From Rhynchospora pubera (taxonomy: Eukaryota > Streptophyta > Magnoliopsida > Poales > Cyperaceae): a stretch of DNA of 64,000 nucleotides. The translations under genes and the position numbers were made by a program. The notes under the pieces were generated by a model. The model worked only from the letters and a program-made list of their open reading frames with translations, ran no database searches and was not told the DNA's origin. Below are positions 11,701 through 22,063 of this stretch, piece after piece; the first letter of the stretch is position 1; each line of letters opens with the position of its first letter. The DNA is taken from the NCBI GenBank assembly GCA_028095005.1, contig CM051460.1:288192653-288256652 (forward strand), in the 5' to 3' direction.

Positions 11701-11903
11701 ACAAGGTAAACATTAAAAACCGTTAGATTTTGGTTTCCAACCGAGCCTATACCAATAATAGAGCTCTTCCTAAGATTATTACTAAAAGTAACCTCACCAC
11801 CATCAAAAGGTTCAAGTGTCTTGAAACAAGATTCATCACCCGTCATGTGATGTAAACAACCACTATCTATGATCCAAACACTTCTCTTGAATGATGATAA
11901 CAA
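8727..11903 (-). pseudogene. pol: pol polyprotein of the SIRE-type element, one in-frame stop
   Basis: The segment 11903-11484 holds the aspartic protease signature (WIIDSG) and the GAG-pre-integrase region. It ends at TGA 11484-11486 in the HHCC part of integrase, and the same frame resumes at once, with the next ATG at 11438 (903 residues to 8727). In that 903-residue part the integrase catalytic triad is D51, D114 and E150, with the D-35-E spacing of retroviral integrases. Reverse transcriptase has YVDD at 589-592 and RNase H starts at YTDGDFAG 751-758, ending in the ADIFTKPL motif typical of copia. No other stop or frameshift is seen. Pol lies in a different frame from gag, separated by about 110 bp. 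Confidence 0.93.
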
Positions 11904-11911
11904 ACAAACCT

Positions 11912-11960
11912 ACAAGAATACATATTAGTTAGAAACAAACAACTAATATATTATTCTTGT
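11912..11960 (-). other. Stem-loop at the gag-pol junction
   Basis: ACAAGAATACATATTAGTT (11912-11930) pairs with AACTAATATATTATTCTTGT (11941-11960) around a 10-nt loop. It lies between the gag stop (12016-12018) and the first pol ATG, beside a GGGGGAGAGA purine tract (11963-11976). On the minus strand the 3' arm ends TATTCTTGTAG, which also resembles a splice acceptor. It could affect pol expression by recoding or splicing. Confidence 0.6.
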
Positions 11961-12015
11961 AATCTCTCCCCCTTAAGATTTGACAAGAATAACCTTGGGG
12001 AAAGAAGATGGCTAA

Positions 12016-14376
12016 CTAAGCCACACTCGAACCACTTCCACCAATCAAAACGGATGTGGAAGTGACTTTAGGAACCCAAATCATGTTAATTGAACCGGAT
12101 GTATGATTTGCTTTCCTAACTTTGCATTCTAGTGTGACATGGCCATTCTTACCACAATAGTTACAACAAGCACAAGTTGGCTTGTTCACTTGTGAACTTT
12201 CTCTAACAAAATGGGTTTCAAAATGACGCCTAAGCTCCATGGCCCTAATCTTTGGATCCTTAGAGAAAGTGTATGATTGAGAGTTTCTCAAATTTGATTT
12301 TTGAAAATTCTTTTTGTTTTGTTGAGAGACTTTTTGATTTCCCCCATTGGTTTGAGGTCTAGTGTGTGTTCTATTCCTATTCCCACCATTGTTTTGAAAA
12401 GGATGAAAACACCCATCGGGTCCCTTGAAATACAAGTTGCTTGGGCCCCGATTGTTTTGGAAGTTCTTTTGAGGTCTTTGAGACCCATTTCTATTCCTAC
12501 CAAAATTCTTTTGAGCACCATTTTGAGAGCCAACAAAATTCTTTTGCCCTTGCCCGTGAGTGTTCCTACTATTGGTGCTCTTGTGATAAAGTCTCTCATT
12601 TTGTGTTGGGCTTGACATGGTTCTTGGTCTAGAAAAGGATTGATCCCTCTTTTTGAAGCCAAGACCCGTTTTGTCATTGGGTTTTTGTCCCACAAACATT
12701 TTATCAAGATTCATCTTGGTGCTATGAGAAGCACTAGACGAACTCGAAGCCCTTTCATTTTTCAAAATATTTGTCTCACTCAAAGGAGTTTGACACTTTT
12801 CACAAACACTTGATTTTTCAAAACTTTCAATCATACCCTTATACCTTGTCACCAAAGATTCAAGATCATGCACCTTAGTCGTCAAAAGACTAATTTGCTC
12901 TTTTTGACTAGCAATAGTCTTAAGAGACTCATCAAGATAATCATTCAACCTATCAAATTGCAAGTTTGCATCATCATTCAAGCTCAAGTCATTTTCACTA
13001 TCACAATCGCTATCACTACTAGAGAATGAGTTTAGAAATACCTCATTTGTGACCTTAGGCATTTCAATGGCAATTGTGGATGGTTCCTCTTGGATAGTCG
13101 TTGGAGCTTGTGTGAAAGTCGATGTAGAGGATGATGCTTCATCAAGATTAGCTTTGCTCAATGGATGCACATAGATGTTTCCTCGGTTGAACTCATTGAA
13201 GACCTCCTTCACCAAGTCATCTAGGTCGTCATCCACCGGCATCACCACATCATTCACTTGAGCCACAAGAGCAAGGTTGTCAAAGTCGCACTCGGATTCC
13301 GAATCGGATTGAGAGGATGAGCTCGAATCGGAATCGTTGTCCCAAGTGGCTTGCATGGCTCTCTCACCCTTCTTCTTGCTCTTGTAGTGTCCCTTCTTGA
13401 ACTTGAACCGACCATCACCCCTTCTCTTGCCACCATCTTCCTTGTCCTTCTTCAAGTGAGGGAAGAGCTTGAAGCAAGAGTACATGGTATGACCTTCTTT
13501 TTGGCACACGAAGCAAAGAGCTCTTTCGTCATTCTCAAGTCTTTCTTTGTTGAACTTTCCCTCAAACATCATGATAGCTCGAAACATCTTTGAGAGAACG
13601 GCTCCTTGCTTGTCCTCATCAAGGTCGATGATGCCTTTGGCCTTGTCACTTGAGTGGCGGTGTCTCCCTTGGTGGTTGTCATTGTGGCGGTTCTTGGAAG
13701 GGGATGCCTTGTTGTCACTTGCCGCCAATGCCACGGTTTTGGGCTCATACTTCAACTCTCCAAGTTGCTTGAGCTTCTCTTCCACGCACCGGTAATGGGT
13801 ATAGATGATCTCCGGTGTGAGGTTGTTGTGGGACCTTTGTTGTGTCTCAAGAGTCGAGATGAGAGTGTCGAATTGAGATCTTCCCACCAAAGCCCTAAGC
13901 AATCTTCCTATAACACGACTATTAGATAGGGTCTCTCCTATGTTAGTGAATTCATCGAGCAATTGTATAAACCGAGTATACATCTCCTCGATGCATTCAC
14001 CTTCCCGTATGCAGAAATTATCCAATCTAGACTCTAACTCAAATTGTCGAGAGCTTTTGATTAGAGAATTTCCCTCATAACGGTTCAAGAGAGAAACCCA
14101 CATTTCATGTGCACTAGTAGAGCTACCAAAAATGGTCGCTATGGACTCATGTACCGAATTTAACAAGACATTCACGGCATTATCATTCTTGGTCCTAATG
14201 GTCTTAGAGGCATGGGTTTCTCTACCTTCACTATCAACTATTGGTGTGTATGGCTTATCAACAACCTCCCAAAGATCAATCAAGTTGAGGTATACAACCA
14301 TAGATCTCTTCCAATAACGGAAGTTCTTGCAAGTGGAACCAAACTTGTCCGGTTTTTCTATCACCCTAGAGATCAT
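12016..14376 (-). CDS. gag: gag polyprotein of the SIRE-type element, intact
   Basis: The 786-residue frame is uninterrupted and starts 45 bases after the primer site. Residues 10-205 form the UBN2-type copia capsid region (NFRYWKRSM, FELESRLDNF, LLRALVGRSQFDTL). There are two CCHC zinc knuckles of pattern CX2CX4HX4C: residues 288-301 (CFVCQKEGHTMYSC) and 738-751 (CNYCGKNGHVTLEC). Between them lie an acidic Ser-rich stretch, a coiled coil (about 470-540) and an Asn/Gln/Gly/Arg-rich basic region likely to bind RNA. Gag packages element RNA into virus-like particles in the cytoplasm. Two knuckles and this size fit SIRE elements. Confidence 0.95.
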   Translation of the reverse strand: MISRVIEKPDKFGSTCKNFRYWKRSMVVYLNLIDLWEVVDKPYTPIVDSEGRETHASKTIRTKNDNAVNVLLNSVHESIATIFGSSTSAHEMWVSLLNRYEGNSLIKSSRQFELESRLDNFCIREGECIEEMYTRFIQLLDEFTNIGETLSNSRVIGRLLRALVGRSQFDTLISTLETQQRSHNNLTPEIIYTHYRCVEEKLKQLGELKYEPKTVALAASDNKASPSKNRHNDNHQGRHRHSSDKAKGIIDLDEDKQGAVLSKMFRAIMMFEGKFNKERLENDERALCFVCQKEGHTMYSCFKLFPHLKKDKEDGGKRRGDGRFKFKKGHYKSKKKGERAMQATWDNDSDSSSSSQSDSESECDFDNLALVAQVNDVVMPVDDDLDDLVKEVFNEFNRGNIYVHPLSKANLDEASSSTSTFTQAPTTIQEEPSTIAIEMPKVTNEVFLNSFSSSDSDCDSENDLSLNDDANLQFDRLNDYLDESLKTIASQKEQISLLTTKVHDLESLVTRYKGMIESFEKSSVCEKCQTPLSETNILKNERASSSSSASHSTKMNLDKMFVGQKPNDKTGLGFKKRDQSFSRPRTMSSPTQNERLYHKSTNSRNTHGQGQKNFVGSQNGAQKNFGRNRNGSQRPQKNFQNNRGPSNLYFKGPDGCFHPFQNNGGNRNRTHTRPQTNGGNQKVSQQNKKNFQKSNLRNSQSYTFSKDPKIRAMELRRHFETHFVRESSQVNKPTCACCNYCGKNGHVTLECKVRKANHTSGSINMIWVPKVTSTSVLIGGSGSSVA

Positions 14377-14420
14377 GAATCGAGGTTATCTACCTAACAA
14401 GATGGTCAAAAGATAACCCC

Positions 14421-14434
14421 TGCTCTGATACCAC
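14421..14434 (-). other. Primer binding site for initiator tRNA-Met
   Basis: On the minus strand TGGTATCAGAGCA starts two to three bases after the 5' LTR. This is the standard plant copia site complementary to the 3' end of initiator methionine tRNA, and it fixes element orientation. Confidence 0.95.
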
Positions 14435-14436
14435 TT

Positions 14437-16003
14437 TGTTGTCCCTAATTTAAATGCCTAGAGGGGGGTGAATAGGCACAAAAGCAAAGTTCTAAACCGG
14501 TATGGTCAATATTTGGTTCAATTCAAACTTGGTGTATCACAAACAATCAAAACACAAGCAATTCACAATTCAAGAAAGGTAAAGAGAGAAGAGAAGAAGT
14601 GACACGCGATATATTACGGAGTTCCGACCCGCTAGGAAGTGCTAGCCTTAGTCGTACGTCTCCGGGAGTTCCGTAACCTCGAAATGGGCGCGCTCCGTTC
14701 AATTCCACACGAACGGGACTACAAATTCGAACCAAATCACCTTGTTACAATCACTCTCAAGGTGGATTGGCCTAACTCAATTAAACAAGCTCAAACACTC
14801 AAAGGATTGAGGCTCTAACCAAATCACTCAACAAATCTAGCAATTAACACTAGTGGATTGGTTTTGACACTCTAATCTCAATGATTTTGCTAAAATAATG
14901 CTCAAACACAAGAGAGAGTAATGTCTAACTGGTTGGAGCTCAAAAGGGAGGAGTTTCAAAGGTTTCAAAAGTGTCTAAACAGTTCCAAGAGGCCCCATAT
15001 ATATAGAGGGCGCCAACAGCTCCAAAGACCAGTCAGAACAGACTCTACCGTCATACAACGCTATATGCCGTTGTACAACGCAGAAATAACCGTTGAAAAA
15101 TCAAACGGTCACAGACAATAACGTTGTGAGTTGTCAGAGCGTTGTGTAACGCTGTATAGCGTTGCACAACGCTTCAGCAAAAGTCCAAAGCAGAAGCTCG
15201 ACAGTTCCGTTGGAACTTGTCAGAGCGTTGTGTAACGCTTGGTAGCGTTGCACAACGAAGTCAAGAAAAGAATCAAGGCAGAACTGACAAACTCAAACAA
15301 TATTGTCAGAACGTCATACGACGCTGACTGGCGTCACACAACGTAGCCGTTGCACAACGCTATTCAGCGTTGTACTACGCGTCCAGAGCGACTGAGCGAA
15401 GTCTGAGCGAAGTTTAGAGCGTCACACAACGCTACGATGCATGGAACATGGCAGCATGCATGCAGCATCGATGCTGATCGATGTCTGAGCAATGCAGAGT
15501 TGCCTGCTTCATGACTACGTTGTACAACGCTGAATAGCGTTACACACCATAGGAGCGGAAATGTTGTGTAACGTTACTTAGCGTTGCACAACGTTCTGAC
15601 AAGGAGAAATAACAGATTTAACTGGTTTAAAAAAAAATGAACTAACGTTGCACAACGCTACTGAGCGTTGTGTAACGCTGTTCCAACCTTGTCAGAGATT
15701 TTGCAATTTAAGAGCGAATTAACTCTGCGTTGTGTAACGGCAACTGGCGTTGTATGACGCTGGACAGAAAAACTGAGCATTTTACCAGCAAATTGATTGA
15801 GATTAGTTTAGAGTTTAATTAAACCTTAACTACTGATTCTAACTAGACCAAAGCAATCTCTTGAAGCTCCAAACTAAGTGCCACACTTGCTTTAATCCAT
15901 TCTTCAATAAATCTAGCTATAAAGCACTAAAAAGAGATGTTAGTTTAAGAGTTTCGGTGTTGTTTTGCAAATCGGCAAATCAAGAGAAAATGTTTAACCA
16001 ACA
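14437..16003 (-). repeat. 5' LTR of the SIRE-type element
   Basis: The LTR is 1567 bp and about 99.4 percent identical to 4307-5862 apart from small indels. The extra length is an 11-bp tandem duplication near 15392. Palindrome-pair modules occupy about 15050-15758, upstream of the TATA-like site in the direction of transcription. Confidence 0.96.
14996..15006 (-). promoter_or_regulatory. TATA-like box of the 5' LTR
   Basis: CTATATATATG on the minus strand lies in a GC-rich context (GGCGCCCT before, GGGGCC after), with the palindrome array upstream. Transcription would start roughly 30 bases downstream, near 14965. Position is inferred from the motif only. Confidence 0.6.
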
Positions 16004-16011
16004 AATTGTTT

Positions 16012-16350
16012 TTTAATGGGATCATCTCCGTCCGTAGCCCATTAATTTCTCCAACTTAATCGTCTTTCTTATTTTTTTAATTAATTATGATTATTATTAT
16101 TATTTGAACTAAGATTATTTATTATTATAATAATTATTGTTATTATTTAAATTATTACTATAATATTTATTGTTATTATTATTATAAACAAAAATAAATT
16201 GTTATTATATTAAATCCCTCAATTCTTGTTCCCAACAAACCATCCAAACAACATTTCCTTGTTCATGAACAAGCTATTCATCATTGTTTATTAATAAAAG
16301 GTTGACAAGCTTTACATGCATGTATATGCTATACCTGAGTAACCTGATAA
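16012..16350. other. AT-rich flank with (ATT)n-like tract
   Basis: From 16075 to 16215 the DNA is almost only A and T in degenerate ATT/TTA runs. No gene is present. Confidence 0.7.
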
Positions 16351-16359
16351 TCATATTGA

Positions 16360-16740
16360 CAAGCTGAGAATTGACAAGCTTTGCGCATGTCTAAATTAGT
16401 TTGGTCATTGAAATGCCATTTTTTTTTTGTTATCTTGGTTAAAATATGTTGCGTGATATGCAAATTTTTTTTTTGTATTTTGCTATTATTATTATTGTCA
16501 TTACTTTTACATTGAGTAGTTTGTCATACGAATTCTCTTGCACATTAATCGGACGTCTTATATATATACACAAGTAATAAGAGATTATGTTTATAGAACT
16601 TTAAAGATTTCAATAAATTTTTCTGAGAGGCAGATGAGCAAGAATGTTGTACTCATATATAAACTAAGATATTTGAGAAAGCCAAAAAATCAGAGCAGAA
16701 GTTTTGCACAAGAGTGCTCTTGTTAGAAACACAAAGATAT
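16360..16740 (+). repeat. Duplicated unit, copy 1
   Basis: Holds the family landmarks in order: GACAAGCTTTGCGCATG (near 16381), a TGATATGCAAA box, GTTTGTCATACGAATTC (near 16519), TATATATA (16559-16567), and AAGATATTTGAGAAAGCCAA (near 16668) followed by TTTTGCACAAGAGTGCTC. The arrangement looks like a promoter plus transcribed leader, but no protein is evident. Confidence 0.8.
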
Positions 16741-16897
16741 ACTAGTCACAAACACGTTGGTTTCAGCCGATTACTTTTCCAAGCAAAAAGGCCGATAGCA
16801 ACCATCTTACAAATTTTGTAATTCATAATACTATAATAGCGAATCGAACATGCGAGGCCAATGTTGACAGAAGAAAACATAGAGATGTAAAGCTAAA

Positions 16898-17262
16898 GCC
16901 AAACTCCATGTTCCTCCAAACATTGAATTTGGTCTTGCATTTTTTGGTGAAAATGAATTTAGTTAGGGATGGCATGATTGAAAATAGACAATGAGATTGA
17001 GATCTACAGCTCCATGAATGCCTGAAGACCACTAAATGATGATTTGTTGAGCATTGTATCGGATGCGGCGGTCATTATCAGCTTGTCTTGGCGTTTCGGT
17101 GATGATCCTAGATTTCACCACTACAAAGTACAAGGTCAGATTCGTCAACACAGTCGATCGCAGGACAACGGACTGTTTGCGCTGAGAACCAAACTCCATG
17201 TTCCTCCAAACATTAAAATTTGGTCTTTCACTTTTTTGTAAACATGAATTTAGTTAGGGATG
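16898..17262 (+). repeat. 76-bp direct repeat pair in the tail of copy 1
   Basis: A sequence starting CCAAACTCCATGTTCCTCC occurs at about 16898-16973 and again at 17187-17262, with a few differences. The DNA between has several stops and no recognised gene. Confidence 0.75.
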
Positions 17263-17635
17263 ACAGGAATGTTGTTTGATATATGTAATTTTGTTTTGTA
17301 ATATCAGTGCATGCTTTGCAATTGAACATTATAGCATGTTATTTAATTAAGTTAATTTTATTTTATAAGCTCATTTTTAAAATAAAAAAGAAAGGCTTCG
17401 AAGAAACTTGAATTGCTAATAAATAGTGAACAAAGTTATATACTGAACTTAATGTTCTGTTTTCTATTGATTAGAAATTAATCTGAATTTTGTGTTTTAA
17501 CTGATTGTTACTTAGTCATATATTTTACTACAAATAATATTTTTATAATATTAATGCAAAATGAAACATTGATTGATGCTAGATTGTTATCTAACAAATT
17601 GTGTGATTTACAGCTATAAACATTAATTGACCCAT

Positions 17636-18042
17636 TGAGATAGGCTAAAATCAACCATGACTGACGAATGAAATAGTCAGTTATGATCAAATCTCAATTT
17701 TCGAAATTCTAACAGTTGATCCGAATCGTTCAATGTGTTCTCCATATTGAAATCTTGTTGGAGACAAAATTTTATATTTTCTGATATTTTTTAGTATTTG
17801 TTTGGTATTTTACAAATTTCTTAATATGAACAATTCTGAGCCCTCCAATAACTATGATTTTTTAAAAATCTAAAAAAAATTAGTAAATAAAAATAGGAAA
17901 ATATAAAATTTAGTCTCCAATGATATTTCAATGTGGAGAACACATTGAAAGGTTCAGATTAGCGATTAGAACCTCAAAAGTTGAGATATAATCGTAGCTG
18001 ACAAGTCCATCCGTCAGTCGTGGCTGATTTTAGCCTATCTCA
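17636..18042. mobile_element. Foldback element A, about 407 bp
   Basis: Nearly the whole element is an inverted repeat. The left end TGAGATAGGCTAAAATCA pairs with the right end TGATTTTAGCCTATCTCA, and the arms continue through GTTCAATGTGTTCTCC. The core holds TTTTTAGTATTTG-like AT tracts shared with elements B (24408-24809) and C (54473-54875). No coding capacity and no clear target duplication. Confidence 0.8.
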
Positions 18043-18114
18043 CTTAATTATTATTATATTTTAAATTATGTAAAAAAAACTGGTTGGAAGAAAATAAGCT
18101 GCTATACTTTATAA

Positions 18115-18485
18115 AAATCATAATCATATTAAGATGAGAATTGACAAGTTTGTGTAAGTTAGTTAGCTCATTGAACTATGATGTGTTGGTTAAATTGGGT
18201 AAAATAGTTGCGTGATATGCAAAATACTTTTTTTCCTTAATTTAATTTAATTTTTTTTATGCAATGAGTAGTTTGTCATACGAATTCTCTTGCACGTTAA
18301 TACAGATGTCTTCTCTCTATATATATTCATGCGATAAAAAATTATATTTATAAATTTAAAAGATCTTAATTGCTTTCTAAGAGGTAGACGATCAACAATG
18401 TTTTACTCATACATAAACTATAAGATATTTGAGAAAACCAAAAAATTAGAGCAGAGGTTTTGCACAAGAGTGCTCCTGTGGGAAA
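18115..18485 (+). repeat. Duplicated unit, copy 2
   Basis: Same landmarks as copy 1: GTTTGTCATACGAATTC near 18271, TATATATA near 18320, AAGATATTTGAGAAAACCAA near 18421, then GGTTTTGCACAAGAGTGCTC. Copies 1 and 2 share the ending GCACAAGAGTGCTC, as does copy 4. Confidence 0.8.
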
Positions 18486-18498
18486 TAAAATGGTCTAT

Positions 18499-18687
18499 GG
18501 CTCCGTTTGGATGGCTTCTTTCCGGAATAAGGAATAATGAATAATTACTTTTTACCAATAAATTTATTTCTAATCATCCAAACTCTTCACAAAAGTTACA
18601 CACTTCCCAATAAATTTACTCCTTCCCAATAAATTTATTCCCTTCTTCCTTCTTCCTACCTTATTCTCAACGCATCCAAACGAAGCC
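18499..18687. mobile_element. Harbinger/Tourist-like MITE, 189 bp
   Basis: Terminal inverted repeats GGCTCCGTTTGGATG and CATCCAAACGAAGCC are flanked by the 3-bp duplication TAT (18496-18498 and 18688-18690). The internal AACTCTTCACAAAAGTTACA core is shared with the MITEs at 42670, 43009 and 62876. Confidence 0.82.
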
Positions 18688-19435
18688 TATGATCCTCAAA
18701 TCGGTTGGTACAGTGTAATAAATGTTATAAGTCAAAGAGCCGAGGGAACCAAATTCACAGATTTTGAAATAGGACAACACAGACTCTTGCATGCGAAGTG
18801 AACTTCCGAAATCGGAAACGCAGAGATATGATGGTCGCCCAACGCCGGAAATAATCACCATGTTTTAATTTTAGTTCAGATGATATAAGTCAAGTGGAGG
18901 AGGTTCCAATGCCCACATTTTAAATACCCTAAATGTACTAAAACACATTTTTTTACTACTTTTACAAAATATAAAATTTAAACTTCGAATTCAAACCGTT
19001 GATCCTATTCGATATAACTAGCAATGCATTTTCATATAAGTTTTATAGTTTTTGAAGTTTATTTGATACTTGATCAAGGATTGAAAATTGAACGAATGTA
19101 GTTAAATATGATAGATTAATTCTAATCGGAAATTGATTAGTACCATCTACCGTCTGACCATCGTTGCCATCGCTATCGCTAGCGAAGCGCGATGCTCTCT
19201 TCACCCAGTGAAACGCTCCCCTCTCCTCACCTAGCGAAGCACTCCCCTCTTCCTTCTACACACTCTTCCGTCTCTCTTCCTTCCCTCTCCCTTCCTTCTG
19301 TGCATCTCTCTCCCTCCCCTCCCTTCCTTCTATGTGTCAGACTTTGTTCACTTTGTTTATTGCATCTGTTCAATTTGTTATTTTAAGTGTTCATTTTGTT
19401 TTGCTGACTTTTGTGTTTATTTTATAGGTCTCACT

Positions 19436-20005
19436 TTGTTGGTGTAGATGTTTGCTTTGTTCATTCATATGTTCAATTTGTTTATTTTATGTGTTCAATT
19501 TGTTTTGTTGTGCGTCAAACGTCTGTGTATATTTTATATGTCTCATTTTGTTAGTGTATATGTTCACTTTGTTCATTCATATGTTCAATTTGTTTCTTTT
19601 ATGTGTTCAATTTGTTTTGTTGTGTGTCAAACTTCTGTGTATATTTTATATGTCTCATTTTGTTAGTGTATATGTTCACTTTGTTCATTCATATGTTCAA
19701 TTTGTTACTTTTATGTGTTCAATTTGTTCTGATGTGCGTCAGACTTCAGTATTTATTTTATGTGTCTCACTTTGTTGGTGTATATGTTCATTTCGTTCAT
19801 TCATATGTTCAATTTGTTACTTTTATGTGTTCAATTTGTTTTGCTGTGCGTCAGACTTCTGTGTCTATTTTATGTCTCACTTTGTTGGTGTATATGTTCA
19901 CTTTGTTCATTCATAAGTTCAATTTGTTACTTTTATGTGTTTAATTTGTTTTGCTGTACGTCAGACTTCTGTTTTATTTTATATCTCAGTTTGTTGGTGT
20001 ATATG
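19436..20005. repeat. Five tandem copies of a roughly 112-bp repeat
   Basis: Units begin TGTTGGTGTATATGTTCAC at about 19436, 19549, 19662, 19773 and 19884. A sixth begins at 19994 and is split by the MITE at 20006-20410, continuing to about 20520. The TG-rich plus strand stays open in more than one frame only because it lacks stop codons by composition. Confidence 0.88.
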
Positions 20006-20410
20006 CAGGGACGGAGCCAGAAAATTTTTCAGGGGGGTTCACGGTTGGCTGGGCTATAAAACTATTTATTTTGGACTATTTTTTTAACTGATTAATCAAT
20101 TGAAGCGCCCACAAATCAAAATTGAAAAGAGCAATTATGTTCTCGATTATTGAAATAAATTGTTTATGGTAATAATACTTTACAAACATAAATTGTTAAT
20201 CCTTCCCAAAAAAGATCTCACAAAGAAAAATTGTATAAAATTTATATGGGCTTCACTAATGAAAACTCGCCTAAAATTTTATGGGATTCAAATGTATGGT
20301 TCATATAACAAATTTATATTTTATAATTATAAATGCTCATTTGTAACAATATTTTTTTAAAAAATAGGGGTGACATTGACACCCCTATGTTATACTTAAA
20401 TCCGTCAGTG
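20006..20410. mobile_element. hAT-type MITE inserted in the tandem array, 405 bp
   Basis: Ends CAGGGACGGA and TCCGTCAGTG are imperfect inverted repeats, flanked by the exact 8-bp duplication TGTATATG (19998-20005 and 20411-20418). It splits one repeat unit, so it arrived after the array formed. Confidence 0.85.
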
Positions 20411-22063
20411 TGTATATGGTCACTTTGTTACTTTTATGTGTTCAATTTATTTTGATGTGCGTCATACTTCAGTTAGTTGTTATATATTTTCAATTTGTTG
20501 ATTTAAATGTTCAGTTTGTTGTCATATATATCTTCTTGAAAAATCGAAACAATTCTGACAGAGATGAAATCTGGAGAGAGGAGAGAAATGAAGACAAAGG
20601 AGAGGATCTAGGGAGAGAGAATCTTAAAAGAGGAGAGAGGAGAAACGAGAGAGGAGCGTTAGGAGATGGACATGAGAGAGATACGGAAGAGAGTGCGCGA
20701 GACAGGAGAGAGGTGGAGATGCGGAACAGCGGAAGAGAGTGCGCGAGAGGAAATATAAGGTGAGCGATGGTAGCGATGGTCCTTTTAACGATGGTGGTTA
20801 TAATTCTTGATTTTAATCTGTTCATATTTTAGCCTCTTGATCAAGTATCAAATAAACTTCAAAATTTATAAAATTTATATAAAAATGCATCGCTAGTTAT
20901 ATTGAATAAGATCAACGGTTTGGATTCGAAGTTTAAATTTTATATTTTTGTAAAAGTAGTAAAAAAGTGCGTTTTGGGACATTTGGAAGCATCTAAAATG
21001 TGGGCACCGGAACTATCCTCAAGTCATTTTATGTCATAAGTGAATTTTATTGTTTGCACCTTACATCTATATATTATATATTATATATTATATATATAGA
21101 GATAGGCTAAATTGTGTTTCAGCATATAGAGGATCTATATGCTAGAGTGTTTAAACCGTCGGATCTGAAATCCAACGATCTAGATTCAGGCGCTGGAGGA
21201 GCTAAACTGAATTTGTCTCTCCGTTAATTTTTAAAATTTTCCATTTTCCGTCTCTGTTTAATCTTTATAGGAATTCTACGCCCTGGGTTTAAACAAAGGA
21301 GAATGGATTCATTCCAGCTATTGGGAACACCCGTTAACGGGTGCGAACCCGTTAAGACTACCAGCCATTTCTAGCCACCGCAAGGCATGGGAGCAGGTTA
21401 TACGGCTTCGTGGAAGGATGGAGAAGTCGGTTAGCACGTTGATTTTGCTTGTGTCTCTTTGGTTTGGTGGGGACACGAAGGTTTGGTTGGGATTGGTCTG
21501 GTATAAAGACTTAAAGAGGTGAATAATTGGAACGAGAAGCATGTTCAGATTGGCTATTCACATTTTAAATAAACCTTTTTTTTCAAACTAATTATGACCT
21601 TCACAATATACATGACGTGTTTGAAGTAAATTTCACAATTTGAGCAAAAGAGAAGATTTCATTCAACCACAAAATTTTGAGACCTCACCAAAATGCACAC
21701 AAGCACTTACAGAAATTTAACCATTTGTGACCCCTTGAGAAGCACAAACTAGTAATGAACTTTCAGAAATTTAATAGAGAAACTCAATCCATTCGACTTA
21801 AACAATAAAAATAGATCCAAAATTAACAGAGAAACAGCGTTTGTACTTGTGCAGTGTGTATAGTCAATTCATAGGTGGTACCAGAGACTAATTCTTTTTC
21901 AATTCTTATACCTACTTATCCAGTGGTACCTAGAGTGGTATGCTTGATATGAAATTGTCTTTTGGCTAATGGAGATGCAACACTGCAAAGAAATTAAAAC
22001 CAACAGTGGCTGGTACCAAGCTGAAACAAAATCAGATTTTAATCCATGCAAGCATTGATTTTA

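Larger units (their letters stand above)
4307..16003 (-). mobile_element. Complete SIRE-type Ty1/copia retrotransposon, 11.7 kb
   Basis: Both LTRs begin TGTTG and end CAACA on the plus strand, and the element is flanked by an exact 5-bp duplication AATTG (4302-4306 and 16004-16008). Read on the minus strand the order is 5' LTR, primer site, gag, pol (protease, integrase, reverse transcriptase, RNase H), a spacer, an extra ORF, polypurine tract, 3' LTR. The integrase-before-RT order is copia. Length, two gag zinc knuckles and the extra ORF after pol point to the SIRE/Maximus lineage. I count about 10 substitutions between LTRs of 1556 and 1567 bp (about 0.6 percent), so insertion is recent, roughly 0.25 million years at an assumed 1.3e-8 per site per year. 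One pol stop codon and one frameshift in the extra ORF probably make this copy non-autonomous. Confidence 0.96.
18897..21020. mobile_element. TIR element of about 2.1 kb with internal tandem repeats
   Basis: Inverted repeats of about 230 bp start GAGGAGGTTCCAATGCCC on the left and read GAGGATAGTTCCGGTGCCC from the right. Both continue through a shared tract with ATCAACGGTTTG-like and ATGCATTTTTATATAA-like words and end near an ATCGCTACCATCGCTC motif. AAGTCA lies outside both ends, and the duplicated unit at 62810-62860 shows the uninterrupted flank, which supports insertion. Exact duplication length is unclear. No transposase is found; the middle is a 112-bp tandem array, a hAT MITE and a GA-rich stretch (20560-20760). 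Confidence 0.78.

Noticed and set aside
12288..12707. Second minus-strand frame inside gag
   Set aside because: Shadow of the gag frame in an Asn/Arg-rich region. No independent features.
19452..20059. Overlapping 99-154 residue plus-strand frames rich in Cys, Phe and Ile
   Set aside because: They come from a TG-rich 112-bp tandem repeat with few stops in any frame. They change frame with each unit and have no independent support.
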